64,000 bases of DNA from Aminobacter carboxidus (GCF_014863355.1 NZ_JACZEP010000001.1:124001-188000); one strand, 5' to 3'; positions 8,186 through 16,752 are shown, numbered from the stretch's first letter. The notes: generated by a model from the sequence alone, not told the origin. Made by a program: numbers and translations.

Positions 8186-9354
8186 GCCGCCTGCTGCAAC
8201 GCCTCTTCGGGCGGCTCCCTATCGGCTGGTTGCAGTTGACCCACAATCGCACCCGCTTCGCGGCAGCGATCGCGGGCGTCGCCTTCGCCAACGTACTGGT
8301 CTTCGTCCAGCTCGGTATAATGAACTCGATGGCCGTTGCGACGCTCAGACCGTATGAGTTTTTTCGGGCCGACATCATCATTTCGGCGGCCGACGCCAAT
8401 GCGATCGCGGACGGAGGTAACGTTGCCCGTCAGTGGATGCTGCAGGCGCTGGCAAATCCGGACGTCATCGAAGGCATGGGCCTCTTTGTCGCCAATGTGC
8501 CCTGGGACCGCGGACAGACGGACATCAGCCTCACCACATTCGGGATAGATCCGTTCAAGCAGGACTTCATCTCGCCCAAGATTACGGCCGACCTGAACCT
8601 GCTGCAGGTGAACGACGCGGCGATCCTGGACAGGCTCGCGCGCGGAATTACGCGAGACGAAGCTGTCGCCATCCGGCCGCAGACGCCGCTCTCCTTCGAG
8701 ACTGACGGCCGCACCATCAAGGCCTACAACACGTTTTCCGGCGGTGGAGGGTTCGGCGGTGACGGCTACATGCTGGTCTCCGACCAGACCTTCCTGTCGC
8801 TGTTTCCCGCGCGAAGCTCGGCCGCGCCCGATCACATCCTCCTGCGCACGAGACCCGGAACATCAGTGGACGAAGTGTCGGAACACCTGCGTGGCCAGAT
8901 CTCGGATTCCTCGCTGCGCATCCGCAGCTATGCAGACGCGATGGCCGAGGATTTGCGATACCAGCAGACGCGACGTCCAACCGGAGTGATATTCGGGTTC
9001 GGCGTCTTTATCGGCATACTGGTTGGCCTGATTATCATCTATCAGGTACTCTCCACCGATGTGGCGGACCACTTGCGGGAATACGCGACCTTCAAAGCCA
9101 TGGGATATGGCTCGCGTTTTTTTCTGGGCATCGTATTCGAGGAAGCGTTGGTCCTCGGTGTCTTCGGCTTCATCCCCGGCCTGATAGTCGGCACAACGAT
9201 ACTGACTGTAATGGCAAAGGTGACGACGCTGCCGTTATCGATGACGCTCGCTATGGCAGCTTCTGTCTTCGTCGGCACTATCGCAGTTTCGTCTCTGTCG
9301 GGAGCGATCGCCACCAGACGCGTCGCTGCCGCAGATCCGGCGGACCTCTTCTGA
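8182..9354 (+). CDS. FtsX-like permease, DevC type
   Basis: 390-residue inner-membrane permease with one N-terminal helix (FAAAIAGVAFANVLVFVQLG), a large periplasmic domain (about 60-265) and three C-terminal helices, the usual MacB/FtsX topology of DevC proteins. It is translationally coupled to the adaptor gene (4 bp overlap) and ends 2 bp before the ATPase start. It should be the membrane subunit of the exporter. The substrate is unknown; lipid or glycolipid export is only an analogy with heterocyst DevBCA. Confidence 0.85.
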   Translation: MSRLLQRLFGRLPIGWLQLTHNRTRFAAAIAGVAFANVLVFVQLGIMNSMAVATLRPYEFFRADIIISAADANAIADGGNVARQWMLQALANPDVIEGMGLFVANVPWDRGQTDISLTTFGIDPFKQDFISPKITADLNLLQVNDAAILDRLARGITRDEAVAIRPQTPLSFETDGRTIKAYNTFSGGGGFGGDGYMLVSDQTFLSLFPARSSAAPDHILLRTRPGTSVDEVSEHLRGQISDSSLRIRSYADAMAEDLRYQQTRRPTGVIFGFGVFIGILVGLIIIYQVLSTDVADHLREYATFKAMGYGSRFFLGIVFEEALVLGVFGFIPGLIVGTTILTVMAKVTTLPLSMTLAMAASVFVGTIAVSSLSGAIATRRVAAADPADLF

Positions 9355-9356
9355 TC

Positions 9357-10058
9357 ATGGAAACGCCAGATCGCGACGTCATCGAAGTCCGCGGGCTCAA
9401 CCACTGGTTCGGCATAGGCGATGCCCGCAAGCAGGCGCTCTACGATCTCAATTTCGCGATCGAAGCTGGAAGCTTTACCGTGCTCATGGGGCCATCCGGC
9501 TCCGGCAAGACGACGGTGCTTACCCTGCTCGGTTGTCTTCGCGGCGTGCAGGACGGATCTGTGCGCCTGCTCGGGGAGCAGCTGAACGGTGCCCGTGAAA
9601 CCACGCTGATGACGCTGAGACGGCACCTTGGGTTCATTTTTCAAGCGCACAATCTGCATGAGAGCCTGACGGCCTTGCAGAACGTGATCATGGGTATTCA
9701 GGTTCATGGTGATGTTTCGGATGAACTCGCACACACGGCAGCGACGCATGTACTTAAACTCGTTGGCCTTGCCGATCGAATAAACTATCTGCCCGCCAAC
9801 CTCTCGGGCGGGCAGAAGCAACGCGTGGCTGTTGCCCGCGCACTCGTTGGCAACCCAGCACTCGTGCTGGCTGACGAGCCCACCGCCGCGCTCGACGGCG
9901 ACAGTGCATCCGAAGTCGTGGATCTCCTCAAGCGCCTCGGCAGCACCCGCGGCACGACCACTCTCCTTGTCACCCACGACAACCGGATACTCGAACGCGC
10001 AGACCGTATCCTTGTGCTAGAGGATGGTCGAATTGTCTCTGATACGGCACCACAATAG
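9357..10058 (+). CDS. ABC exporter ATP-binding protein, DevA/LolD type
   Basis: 233-residue single-cassette ATPase with Walker A GPSGSGKTT (about residues 44-52), signature LSGGQKQRVAVARAL, Walker B LVLADEPTAALD and the H-loop VTHDNR. It belongs to the DevA/LolD/MacB cassette group that partners FtsX-like permeases. It is the last gene of the three-gene exporter operon, 2 bp after the permease. About 270 bp without a gene follow. Confidence 0.92.
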   Translation: METPDRDVIEVRGLNHWFGIGDARKQALYDLNFAIEAGSFTVLMGPSGSGKTTVLTLLGCLRGVQDGSVRLLGEQLNGARETTLMTLRRHLGFIFQAHNLHESLTALQNVIMGIQVHGDVSDELAHTAATHVLKLVGLADRINYLPANLSGGQKQRVAVARALVGNPALVLADEPTAALDGDSASEVVDLLKRLGSTRGTTTLLVTHDNRILERADRILVLEDGRIVSDTAPQ

Positions 10059-10332
10059 CGCACAGCGGGACCGCAGAAACTACACCACGCCTGATGCTTT
10101 TGGCGCGCTACGCGGGCCTCCGCAACTGCCCTCCGGTTTATCGTGCCGCTGATGTGCGTGCTTCTTCTCAACTGCCATGGTCTTCAACGACCTGGTTCGG
10201 TTGCCCCAGCTCGATGGCGACAGGTTCGTCGTGCTTACGGCGCAACGTCCTTTTTGTCAGGAGCAGTGCGGCGAAGCTCGCCCACTTCCGATCGCAAGAT
10301 CAGGAATTGTGCGGTTGTTTGAGTGTGCTTGG

Positions 10333-10782
10333 TCAGAAATGCTCTCCGGACTTGAACGGGCCGATTCGAGTTCCAGCGGCGATCAGATAGGCCGTCGACC
10401 AACCAATTAGAAGAAATCCGTTCACGCCCTCAAGAGCTGCCAGCACGCGCCATGCGTGAGCAGGCACAATGTCGCCATAACCAACCGTAGAAAACGTAAT
10501 GGTCGAAAAATACAGGGCGGTTTCGAAGTCCTCAAAGATATCAAGCAACCAGTAAAGGCCGGCCCAAAGCCAGACCTCAATGGTGATGACGGCGAAGAGC
10601 CCCATCACCACGCTGATCATCGCGACTATGCGGCTGCGGCGCCCGTGCATGCGAAACCGGGCGACAAGGTATCGCATCGCATGCGTGACGACGATCAGAC
10701 CAAAGGTGTGGACCAGGACCGTTAGGCTTATGACGATTGTGCCGATGAGCAGATTGAGGATCATGCGCGCAACAATAGCCAT
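10333..10782 (-). CDS. Two-helix potassium channel family protein
   Basis: 149-residue membrane protein with the K+ selectivity filter TVGYGD at residues 99-104, preceded by the pore helix ALYFSTITFS and followed by a last transmembrane helix. Two further hydrophobic segments lie at about 5-35 and 53-80. It is a minimal KcsA/Ion_trans_2-type channel without a regulatory RCK domain. It is divergent from the broken universal stress gene, and their 210 bp spacer holds one good and one weaker FNR/FixK-type dyad. Low-oxygen control is plausible but unproven for this gene. Confidence 0.85.
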   Translation of the reverse strand: MAIVARMILNLLIGTIVISLTVLVHTFGLIVVTHAMRYLVARFRMHGRRSRIVAMISVVMGLFAVITIEVWLWAGLYWLLDIFEDFETALYFSTITFSTVGYGDIVPAHAWRVLAALEGVNGFLLIGWSTAYLIAAGTRIGPFKSGEHF

Positions 10783-10798
10783 TCAGAAGTCTTGGTCC

Positions 10799-10812
10799 TT
10801 GTGCGAGATCAA
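10799..10812 (-). promoter_or_regulatory. Weak FNR/FixK-type dyad near the K+ channel gene
   Basis: TTGTGCGAGATCAA; read leftward TTGAT-CTCG-CACAA. The half-site spacing fits but one arm is degenerate, and it lies only 17-30 bp from the channel start, which is too close for a classical class II activator site. Confidence 0.3.
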
Positions 10813-10928
10813 TCTTTGTGCCGGCGCAGGCCTGAATGTTTCCACCCAATCTTGCTGCTCGCTAGCACCTGACTTGCGGGCTGAGCCTGCGTGACTTTTG
10901 TCAAATGTAGCGATTTCCTATGCAATTT

Positions 10929-10942
10929 TTGACACATGTCAA
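10929..10942 (+). promoter_or_regulatory. FNR/FixK-type anaerobox upstream of the broken uspA
   Basis: TTGACACATGTCAA, a perfect dyad of TTGAC and GTCAA arms with 4 bp between, centred about 58 bp before the ATG at 10994. It fits the TTGAY-N4-RTCAA pattern repeated across this island. Confidence 0.7.
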
Positions 10943-10993
10943 AGCACTGTTGTCTTGAGGCGGGGCATTGTCTCCTCAACAAGGAGCACGCCA

Positions 10994-11818
10994 ATGAGCT
11001 TCAACACCATGATGCTTCAACTCGATATCGATAGTCCCGTCGGTCCTCGTGTCGCTTTCGCGTAGTCGATCGCCCTGAAGTTCGATGCGGACCTCATAGG
11101 CTTTTGCGCGGCTGAGCCGCGGTATGTGATGCCGGTGGGCGATAGCGACATGGCAATCGCGGACGAGATGCGGCGCCAGGCTGATGAGATTGAAGACAAC
11201 CTCATCAAGGTCAAGGAGGACTTCTTCCGTCAGGTGGATGGCGACCGTCGCATTACATGGCGAGGCGAGCTTGGTAACCCCACCCAAATGTTAGCGTTCA
11301 ACGCGCGCGCCGCAGACTTGATTATCCTGAACTGCCCAAGGCCTGGGTCGACGAACGGCTGCCGCACTGTAGATCATGGAACTCTACTTCTCTCCGTCGG
11401 CAGGCCAGTGCTACTGGCACCTCTCGACTTCCAACCGGTCAAGGCAGAGGGAGTCCTGATCGCCTGGAAGGACACGCGCGAGGCCCGTCGCGCAGTTGTC
11501 GATGCCTTGCCGTTTTTGTCTTCTGCGTCTCGGGTGCGTGTCGCAACCCTTGAAAGCAACGATCTTGCAGCGGCTCGGCAGAGCGCCGACGACGTGGTCA
11601 ATTACTTGGGTCGGCACGGCATAAGGGCAACCGCAGATGCCATCGATATCGGGGGAGCGGATGAGTCCGAGGCTTTGGTGCAAATTGCCACGGAGATCGG
11701 GGCCGATTTGATCGTTTCGGGCGCGTATGGTCACAGTCGTATCAGGGAATGGGCCTTCGGTGGGGTCACTCGCTCCCTGCTTCGGTGCTCCTCGATAAGC
11801 CGATTGATGTCAAATTGA
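10994..11818 (+). pseudogene. Universal stress protein (UspA family) interrupted by an amber codon
   Basis: A good ribosome-binding site (AAGGAG) precedes ATG at 10994 and the frame begins MSFNTMMLQLDID. Codon 24 is TAG (11063-11065), in the context AFA-stop-SIALKFDADLIGF, where an aromatic residue such as Trp would fit; one G-to-A change would do it. The rest of a tandem-type UspA follows in frame to 11818, ending SGAYGHSRIREWAFGGVTRS and a short tail. Full length would be 274 residues, like the intact Usp genes at 14243 and 21541. A start at 11126 could still give 230 residues but lacks the first beta-strands and has no clear ribosome-binding site. Confidence 0.8.
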
Positions 11819-11836
11819 GCACGCCATCCAGGTGCA

Positions 11837-12310
11837 ATGATGCCCGACTTTGAACTGGTTTCGATGTCTCCGCGGCCATACGCTTATGTCTCCAGGAGTT
11901 GCACTCTTCCGCAGATCTCCGGCGCGATGGCCGCGAGTTTCGAGGCCCTGAGCGAAGCCCTCTCGAAAGCCAGGGTGCTGCCAGCGGGACCGCCTTTGGC
12001 CCACTATCGCGAGATTGGTGACGGCAAGGTAACCTTCGATGCGGGCTTTCCCATAAGCGAGGACCAGTTTCTGGCTTTGCGTGGATCAGGATTGGGGCTC
12101 GGAGCGACTGCCGCTGGACAGGCAATCAAGGCGTTGCATATCGGTGCATACGAGCGCCTGTCCGACACCTACGCTGCGGTGCTCGACGAAATGCGCACGC
12201 GGGGTCTCGACGCAACCGACGACATGTGGGAGTCGTATTTGAGCCCACCGGGCACGCCTCCAAACGAGACTGCGACCGAAGTGCTTTGGCCTGTGCGAGG
12301 CACAGCCTGA
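11837..12310 (+). CDS. GyrI-like/effector-binding domain protein
   Basis: 157-residue stand-alone protein resembling the GyrI-like small-molecule-binding domain found in BmrR and AraC regulators. Features are a first strand with FELVSMSPRPYAYVSRSC, the middle block VTFDAGFPI and the second repeat ALHIGAYERLSDTYAAVLDEM. No DNA-binding domain is attached. It starts 18 bp after the broken uspA and may share its promoter. The start could be either of two adjacent ATGs (11837 or 11840). Such proteins bind hydrophobic ligands; the function here is unknown. Confidence 0.7.
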   Translation: MMPDFELVSMSPRPYAYVSRSCTLPQISGAMAASFEALSEALSKARVLPAGPPLAHYREIGDGKVTFDAGFPISEDQFLALRGSGLGLGATAAGQAIKALHIGAYERLSDTYAAVLDEMRTRGLDATDDMWESYLSPPGTPPNETATEVLWPVRGTA

Positions 12311-12350
12311 CAGACACGATATTGACCGGGCCGCGCTACTACAACATCCG

Positions 12351-12605
12351 CCTAGGCAACATCAAGGTTTTCAACAATCTGCTGACCATCAAAGGCGAAA
12401 AGACCGAAGAGAAAGAAAAAAGAAGAAGGATTATTTTCTCTCTGAACGTCGTTATGGCGCCTTTCAACGTTCTTTTCAGCTCCCGCAGGGCGTCGACGCC
12501 GAGAAGATCGAGGCGACTTTTGCGAAAGGTATCTTGACGGTGAAGCTGCCGAAGACAGCAGAGGCTCAGGAAGCCGAGAAGACGATCGCGGTCAAGGCCG
12601 GCTAA
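12351..12605 (+). pseudogene. Hsp20/alpha-crystallin small heat shock protein, truncated and frameshifted
   Basis: From about 12351 the sequence encodes the core of an Hsp20 protein (NNLLTIKGEKTEEKE). Within an A/G-rich run near 12417-12430 the frame shifts, and the match continues in another frame with DYFLSERRYGAFQRSFQLP, then GVDAEKIEATFAKGILTVKL and the usual Lys/Ala tail ending at TAA 12603-12605. The N-terminal third is missing and a frameshift is present, so this is a pseudogene. It lies directly after the GyrI-like gene. Confidence 0.8.
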
Positions 12606-12694
12606 CCAATACGCCTCAGGGTCGATGCCAGCCGGGCACTGACCCTTTGCGCAGGGGCTGGATTGGGATCGAGCGCTTGTCGTCAAAAGACAGC

Positions 12695-12922
12695 ATGGCG
12701 CGACTAGGGCCCGATCCGTCGGCAAGCGTTGCTGCGCTTCGCGACCTTGGTCTGTCTGACGAGGAGATCGCGAGATACTTCGTGACGACGCCGCAGGAAA
12801 TACAGTCCTTAGTCCAGCGCGCCCATAGCCGAAGGTCGGGTGCCGCTTTCCTTCCGGGCCGTCCGAAAACTGATCCAGATCGGACTGACGACATGAATCC
12901 GACGCGGCCAATCGCGGATTGA
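12695..12922 (+). CDS. Small hypothetical protein with HTH-like segment
   Basis: A possible 75-residue protein starting MARLGPDPSASVAALRDLG. The segment LGLSDEEIARYFVTTPQEI looks like a short helix-turn-helix, and similar small ORFs are familiar from rhizobial genomes. No strong ribosome-binding site is seen, and an upstream TTG at 12647 is also possible. The stop coincides with the beginning of the FNR/FixK-type dyad of the next gene. Real but unassigned at best. Confidence 0.4.
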   Translation: MARLGPDPSASVAALRDLGLSDEEIARYFVTTPQEIQSLVQRAHSRRSGAAFLPGRPKTDPDRTDDMNPTRPIAD

Positions 12923-12932
12923 TCTTGCTCAA
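12919..12932 (+). promoter_or_regulatory. FNR/FixK-type anaerobox upstream of the DUF2267 gene
   Basis: TTGATCTTGCTCAA: arms TTGAT and CTCAA with 4 bp between, centred about 62 bp before the ATG at 12988. One base departs from a perfect dyad. Confidence 0.6.
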
Positions 12933-12987
12933 TGAAGCCTGGTCATGAAGAGCGCATTGTTCCTTTGATGCGCAAGGAGTGAAGACG

Positions 12988-13413
12988 ATGAGCCACGCTT
13001 CAAGTTCGAGTTTCTCTCATGCCGCCCAACAGGCTCAGCAATGGGCAAATGAGTTGGCAGCTGATCTTGGTTGGCCTGAGCACCGAGCTCATCGGCTGTT
13101 GAAAGCTGTATTGCCGACGTTGCGCGACTGGCTGTCGCCCGAAGAGTCAGCGGACCTTTCATCGCAACTGCCAGAGCTGATCCGAGGGATGTATTTCGAG
13201 GGATGGAACCCGGCCACATCGCCGGCCGCGGAGCGTGAAAAGCGCGAATTCGTTATGCGGGTTACTGAAACCTTTGGCCACGATTCGAGCATTAATCTTG
13301 ATGAGGCGATCGGTGCTGTTTTCAGTCTTCTGGATCGACACCTTTCGCATGGAGAGATCGTTCAGGTCAGGAATTCGATGCGCAAGTCGCTGCGGCGATT
13401 GTGGCCGGAATGA
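12988..13413 (+). CDS. DUF2267 domain protein
   Basis: 141-residue soluble protein of the DUF2267 family, with the typical HRAHRLLKAVLPTLRDWLS and LPELIRGMYFEGWNP blocks. A GTG at 12979 is in frame, but AAGGAG ends 8 nt before the ATG at 12988, so I take the ATG. DUF2267 genes commonly sit in stress clusters with universal stress proteins; their biochemical role is unknown. The upstream dyad suggests low-oxygen induction, and the gene is followed after 6 bp by the phosphoribosyltransferase gene, so they form an operon. Confidence 0.85.
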   Translation: MSHASSSSFSHAAQQAQQWANELAADLGWPEHRAHRLLKAVLPTLRDWLSPEESADLSSQLPELIRGMYFEGWNPATSPAAEREKREFVMRVTETFGHDSSINLDEAIGAVFSLLDRHLSHGEIVQVRNSMRKSLRRLWPE

Positions 13414-13419
13414 CAGTCG

Positions 13420-14085
13420 ATGTTCCGCGATAGACAGGAAGCAGGCGAAAAACTTGGGCGCGAATTGCAGGCCAGCCAGCTCCGCAAGCCTGTAGTTCTG
13501 GCACTTCCCCGTGGGGGCTTGCCCGTAGCTGCGGCAGTTGCAAAGGCACTTGATGCACCTCTCGACATTCTCATAGTTCGCAAGGTTGGAGCCCCAGGGA
13601 ACCCTGAACTGGCGGTAGCGGCAATTGTGGATGGTGACCCGCCAGACGTGGTCATCAATCGAGAGATCGTTGAAGCGTATTCGCTCAGTGATGACGAACT
13701 GGCAGCTCTGATCAACATGGAGCGTCCCGAATTGCAACGGCGAAGGCAACTCTATCGCGGCTCCACTGGACCGCGATCTCTCGCTGGTAGGACGGCGGTT
13801 CTTGTCGATGACGGTGCAGCAACGGGAACGACGATGAAGGTGGCATTGCGCGCGATCAAGCGTCGAGGCCCGCTGCAGACCATAGTGGCAATTCCCGTCG
13901 CGCCGTCTGATGCGCTCGCCACCATCGAACAAGAAGCGGACAACGTCGTCTGCCTGAGCAAGCCAGGCCGCTTTCTGGCGCTTGGGCACCATTACCTCAG
14001 CTTTCCGCAGTTGACGGATGATGACGCGATTGAGGTTCTCAGGTGTGCGGCCGAGGAGCGAAAGCTCCGGCATCCGTCCAAATGA
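13420..14085 (+). CDS. Phosphoribosyltransferase domain protein
   Basis: 221-residue type I PRTase-fold protein. The PRPP-binding loop is at residues 126-139 (AVLVDDGAATGTTM), and an N-terminal ALPRGGLPVA block is typical of the stand-alone PRTase family found next to universal stress and DUF2267 genes. The natural substrate is unknown; it is unlike classical purine or pyrimidine PRTases. It is co-directional and 6 bp after the DUF2267 gene. Confidence 0.85.
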   Translation: MFRDRQEAGEKLGRELQASQLRKPVVLALPRGGLPVAAAVAKALDAPLDILIVRKVGAPGNPELAVAAIVDGDPPDVVINREIVEAYSLSDDELAALINMERPELQRRRQLYRGSTGPRSLAGRTAVLVDDGAATGTTMKVALRAIKRRGPLQTIVAIPVAPSDALATIEQEADNVVCLSKPGRFLALGHHYLSFPQLTDDDAIEVLRCAAEERKLRHPSK

Positions 14086-14138
14086 GATCAGCTTTGGAAC
14101 ACGCTTGACGGCTTATGGCCCTCTTTTGTCTTGCGAGA

Positions 14139-14152
14139 TTGCTCCAGATCAA
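14139..14152 (+). promoter_or_regulatory. FNR/FixK-type dyad upstream of uspA (14243)
   Basis: TTGCTCCAGATCAA: arms TTGCT and ATCAA with 4 bp between, centred about 97 bp before the start. It is one mismatch away from the island consensus. Confidence 0.5.
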
Positions 14153-14242
14153 TGCTGCGCCTCATCGCAGCGATCAATGTAGGTCAGTTGCGGGGCGGTT
14201 TGGCTGCCTGGTGCAAAAGCTCTTTTCCTAAGGAGACGCAGA

Positions 14243-15079
14243 ATGAAAACTCAGGTTTTTCTTCCGTTGGCGACATTTCCCGACGCGAACACGGACGCTG
14301 TGACCGTCAACGCTGTCGCCATTGCAGCGCAACTTCACGCCGATCTGCACGCCCTTGCACTCCATGCGAGAATTCCGCCAGTTTCGAGCCCACTTTCACG
14401 CATCCTGTTGGATCTTCCAGCACGCATCCGAGAAGCGGAGACCTTGAGCCTGCAAGCCGGTGGGCGGCTCCTTGCCAAAGTTGTCGATGAGGGCGCGAGA
14501 CAGGATGTTGCTGTCACTACCGCATCCGAGGCCGTCCTCCTTGCCGCACAGGGCGACGTCGCCACGGAACAGGCCCGCTATTTCGACATCTGTGTCGTAG
14601 GCTGGGAAACGGACAACCAGACCTCTCGCATGATTGCAGAGGCGGTTATCTTCGGTTCTGGCAAGCCGACGGTCCTGCTGCCTGACTCGGCAAGTGCTGC
14701 CAGGATAGAGCATGTTTCGATCGCCTGGGATGGCAGTCGAGTGGCCGCCCGCGCAGTTGCCGATGCGCTGCCGTTTCTAGCGCATGCCTCAAGGATTCAC
14801 GTCCTTGCCATTGTCGACGAAAAGCCCCTGATGGCCGTGGACGGCGCCGAGAGGTTGGCGGCTTTGTTGAGAAAGCGTGGCTTGAACGCTGATGCACTGG
14901 ATATCAAAGCGGAAGACTGTCCGATCGCAGTCACGCTGCAGGAGCGAGCGATCGAATTGGGTGCGGACTTGCTCGTGATGGGCGGATATGGCCATTCGCG
15001 CGTCAGGGATTTCGTACTTGGCGGCGCGACAGAGGGTGTTCTCTCGGATCTCCGCCTCCCGATATTGATGTCGCACTAG
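14243..15079 (+). CDS. Universal stress protein, tandem UspA domains
   Basis: 278-residue cytoplasmic protein with two UspA folds; the second ends in the ATP-type motif GADLLVMGGYGHSRVRDF followed by a VLGGAT loop. A clear ribosome-binding site (AAGGAGACGCAG) precedes the ATG. Usp proteins of this type accompany low-oxygen or stationary-phase survival; the molecular activity is not known in detail. It is intact, unlike its relative at 10994, and a FNR/FixK-type dyad lies upstream. Confidence 0.9.
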   Translation: MKTQVFLPLATFPDANTDAVTVNAVAIAAQLHADLHALALHARIPPVSSPLSRILLDLPARIREAETLSLQAGGRLLAKVVDEGARQDVAVTTASEAVLLAAQGDVATEQARYFDICVVGWETDNQTSRMIAEAVIFGSGKPTVLLPDSASAARIEHVSIAWDGSRVAARAVADALPFLAHASRIHVLAIVDEKPLMAVDGAERLAALLRKRGLNADALDIKAEDCPIAVTLQERAIELGADLLVMGGYGHSRVRDFVLGGATEGVLSDLRLPILMSH

Positions 15080-15191
15080 CTCGCACGAGGGGCTGCGATG
15101 CCCAAGGGTACTGGTGTGCTCTTGCCGTTGTGCAGCCTTGGCTCGGGCTACACTTCTGGTTTAGCTGGCTTGCGCGCTGACGACACCGATA

Positions 15192-15205
15192 TTGACGTGG
15201 ATCAA
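15192..15205 (+). promoter_or_regulatory. FNR/FixK-type anaerobox upstream of carbamate kinase
   Basis: TTGACGTGGATCAA: arms TTGAC and ATCAA with 4 bp between, centred about 82 bp before the ATG at 15281. It matches the island consensus fully. Confidence 0.65.
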
Positions 15206-15280
15206 CGCATCGCGGTGAACATGGGCGATAAATGACGGCCTCAACACCCGGGCGCATACAACAAGCCACGGAGGCGTAGC

Positions 15281-16213
15281 ATGAGACTGGTGATATCGCT
15301 GGGCGGTAACGCACTCCTGCGCAAGGGGCAGGCGATCACCGCCGAGAACCAACGCGAAAATGCATCCCAAGCGGCAATGTGGCTCGCGCCGGTGGCGCGC
15401 GCCCACCACGTGTTGGTCACTCACGGCAGTGGCCCCCAACTGGCGATGCTTGCGCAGCAATCCTTTTCGTACAGCGTTGCCGAGCCTACGCGGCTCGATT
15501 TGCTCTGTGCACAGGCCGGGGGCGAAACAGGCTATCTGCTCGCCCGCGAATTGCGCAATCGCCTTGGTGGCGACCGCTCGGTGGTCGCCCAGATGGCCCA
15601 GGTACTTGTCAATCCTGACGATGAGGCCTTCAGAAGTCCCACGAAACCGATAGGACCGTTTTATGAGCGGATCCACGCTCACCAGTTGCGCCAGCAGCGC
15701 GGTTGGGATTTTTCGGAGTTCAATGGAGAGTATCGCCGGGTGGCGGCAGTGCCGCATCTGCAGGCGACAATCGAAGCCCACGCCTCGGAGTTGATGCTGG
15801 AGTCCGGGTCTACGGTCGTGATCTGCGGTCCTGTTCCAGTTGCCGAGCTGCCAACAGGGGGGCTGTCCGGCGTAGAGGCGTTGCCTGATAAGGATGAGTT
15901 TGCATCCCTGCTAGCGCTCGAACTCAACGCCGACGCCTTGCTGCTTCTGACCGACGTGCTTTCGGTCGCCATCGACTATGGCAAACCCGAGCAGCGTCAT
16001 GTTCGACAGGCTACTCCCGCGATGCTTCGCGCAACATCCTTCGATGCCGGTTCAATAGGACCGAAAATAGAGGCAGCGTGCGCCTTTGTTAAATCGTCTG
16101 GGAAATGGGCTGCGATCGGCTCGCTCTCGAATGTCGAACGCATCTTGTCAGGCGATGCCGGGACACGTGTGGTCCCAACCATGGCTGGCGCGATTGAACT
16201 GTGGCCACGCTGA
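15281..16213 (+). CDS. arcC: Carbamate kinase
   Basis: 310-residue amino acid kinase-fold enzyme: start MRLVISLGGNALLRKG, THGSGPQLAML and late GSLSNVERIL-GDAGT motifs all match ArcC. It makes ATP from carbamoyl phosphate and ADP, with carbamate decaying to CO2 and ammonia. In the arginine deiminase pathway it follows arcA and arcB, but neither is present here, so the carbamoyl phosphate source is unclear. The anaerobox upstream fits an energy role under oxygen limitation. Confidence 0.93.
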   Translation: MRLVISLGGNALLRKGQAITAENQRENASQAAMWLAPVARAHHVLVTHGSGPQLAMLAQQSFSYSVAEPTRLDLLCAQAGGETGYLLARELRNRLGGDRSVVAQMAQVLVNPDDEAFRSPTKPIGPFYERIHAHQLRQQRGWDFSEFNGEYRRVAAVPHLQATIEAHASELMLESGSTVVICGPVPVAELPTGGLSGVEALPDKDEFASLLALELNADALLLLTDVLSVAIDYGKPEQRHVRQATPAMLRATSFDAGSIGPKIEAACAFVKSSGKWAAIGSLSNVERILSGDAGTRVVPTMAGAIELWPR

Positions 16214-16240
16214 GCCACGCATTGATCGGGAGATCATGTC

Positions 16241-16702
16241 ATGTGGGTTCGTGAACTTTCGACGTTGGATTGCACCAATGTTCTAACTCGTAGTCACTTT
16301 GGGCATCTTGGATGCGCAAAGGATGGGCGACCATATGTCGTGCCTTTCTATTTTTGCTACGCCGACAGCCGACTTTATGCGTTCTCGATGCCAGGACAGA
16401 AGGTCGATTACATGCGGGCCAATCCGTGTGTGTGCGTCCTTGTCGAGGAGAGGGGCGAGGGGCGGGAATGGAGGAGCGTGCTGGTCAATGGCCGCTTCGA
16501 GGAACTGAAGGATGACACGCCCCAGCACAAAGCTGCTCGAGAACATGCCTGGACGCTGCTGAGCAAACACGTAAATTGGTGGGAACCGGGTGGCCTGAAA
16601 CCGTTTGAGCGTCCTGTCACCGACCACTCCTTGCATCTCTTCTTTCGCATCGGTGTGGAGCAGATTTCTGGTCGCGAAGCGAAGGAAGACGGCATGCCTT
16701 GA
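16241..16702 (+). CDS. Pyridoxamine 5'-phosphate oxidase family flavin-binding protein
   Basis: 153-residue split-barrel protein of the PNPOx-like/nitroimidazole-resistance group. It starts MWVRELSTLDCTNVLTRS, with GHLGCAKDGRPYVVPFYF and VLVEERGEGREWRSVLVNG as typical flavin-barrel strands. It lies 27 bp after carbamate kinase on the same strand and may be co-transcribed. These proteins bind FMN, F420 or heme; which one is used here cannot be told. Confidence 0.8.
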   Translation: MWVRELSTLDCTNVLTRSHFGHLGCAKDGRPYVVPFYFCYADSRLYAFSMPGQKVDYMRANPCVCVLVEERGEGREWRSVLVNGRFEELKDDTPQHKAAREHAWTLLSKHVNWWEPGGLKPFERPVTDHSLHLFFRIGVEQISGREAKEDGMP

Positions 16703-16752
16703 AGCTGCCTCCGGATCGAGCAGGGATGACGCATGGCGCGTAATGACGCGGT

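Noticed and set aside
9042-9977. Leftward 311-codon frame opposite the exporter permease and ATPase
   Set aside because: Shadow of the ATPase gene with clear Walker motifs on the forward strand.
13159-14073. Leftward 304-codon frame opposite the DUF2267 and PRTase genes
   Set aside because: The forward genes have family motifs and ribosome-binding sites; the reverse frame has none.
16213-16260. Short hairpin after carbamate kinase as a terminator
   Set aside because: Stem is short and imperfect with no T-tract, and the next gene begins 27 bp later on the same strand.
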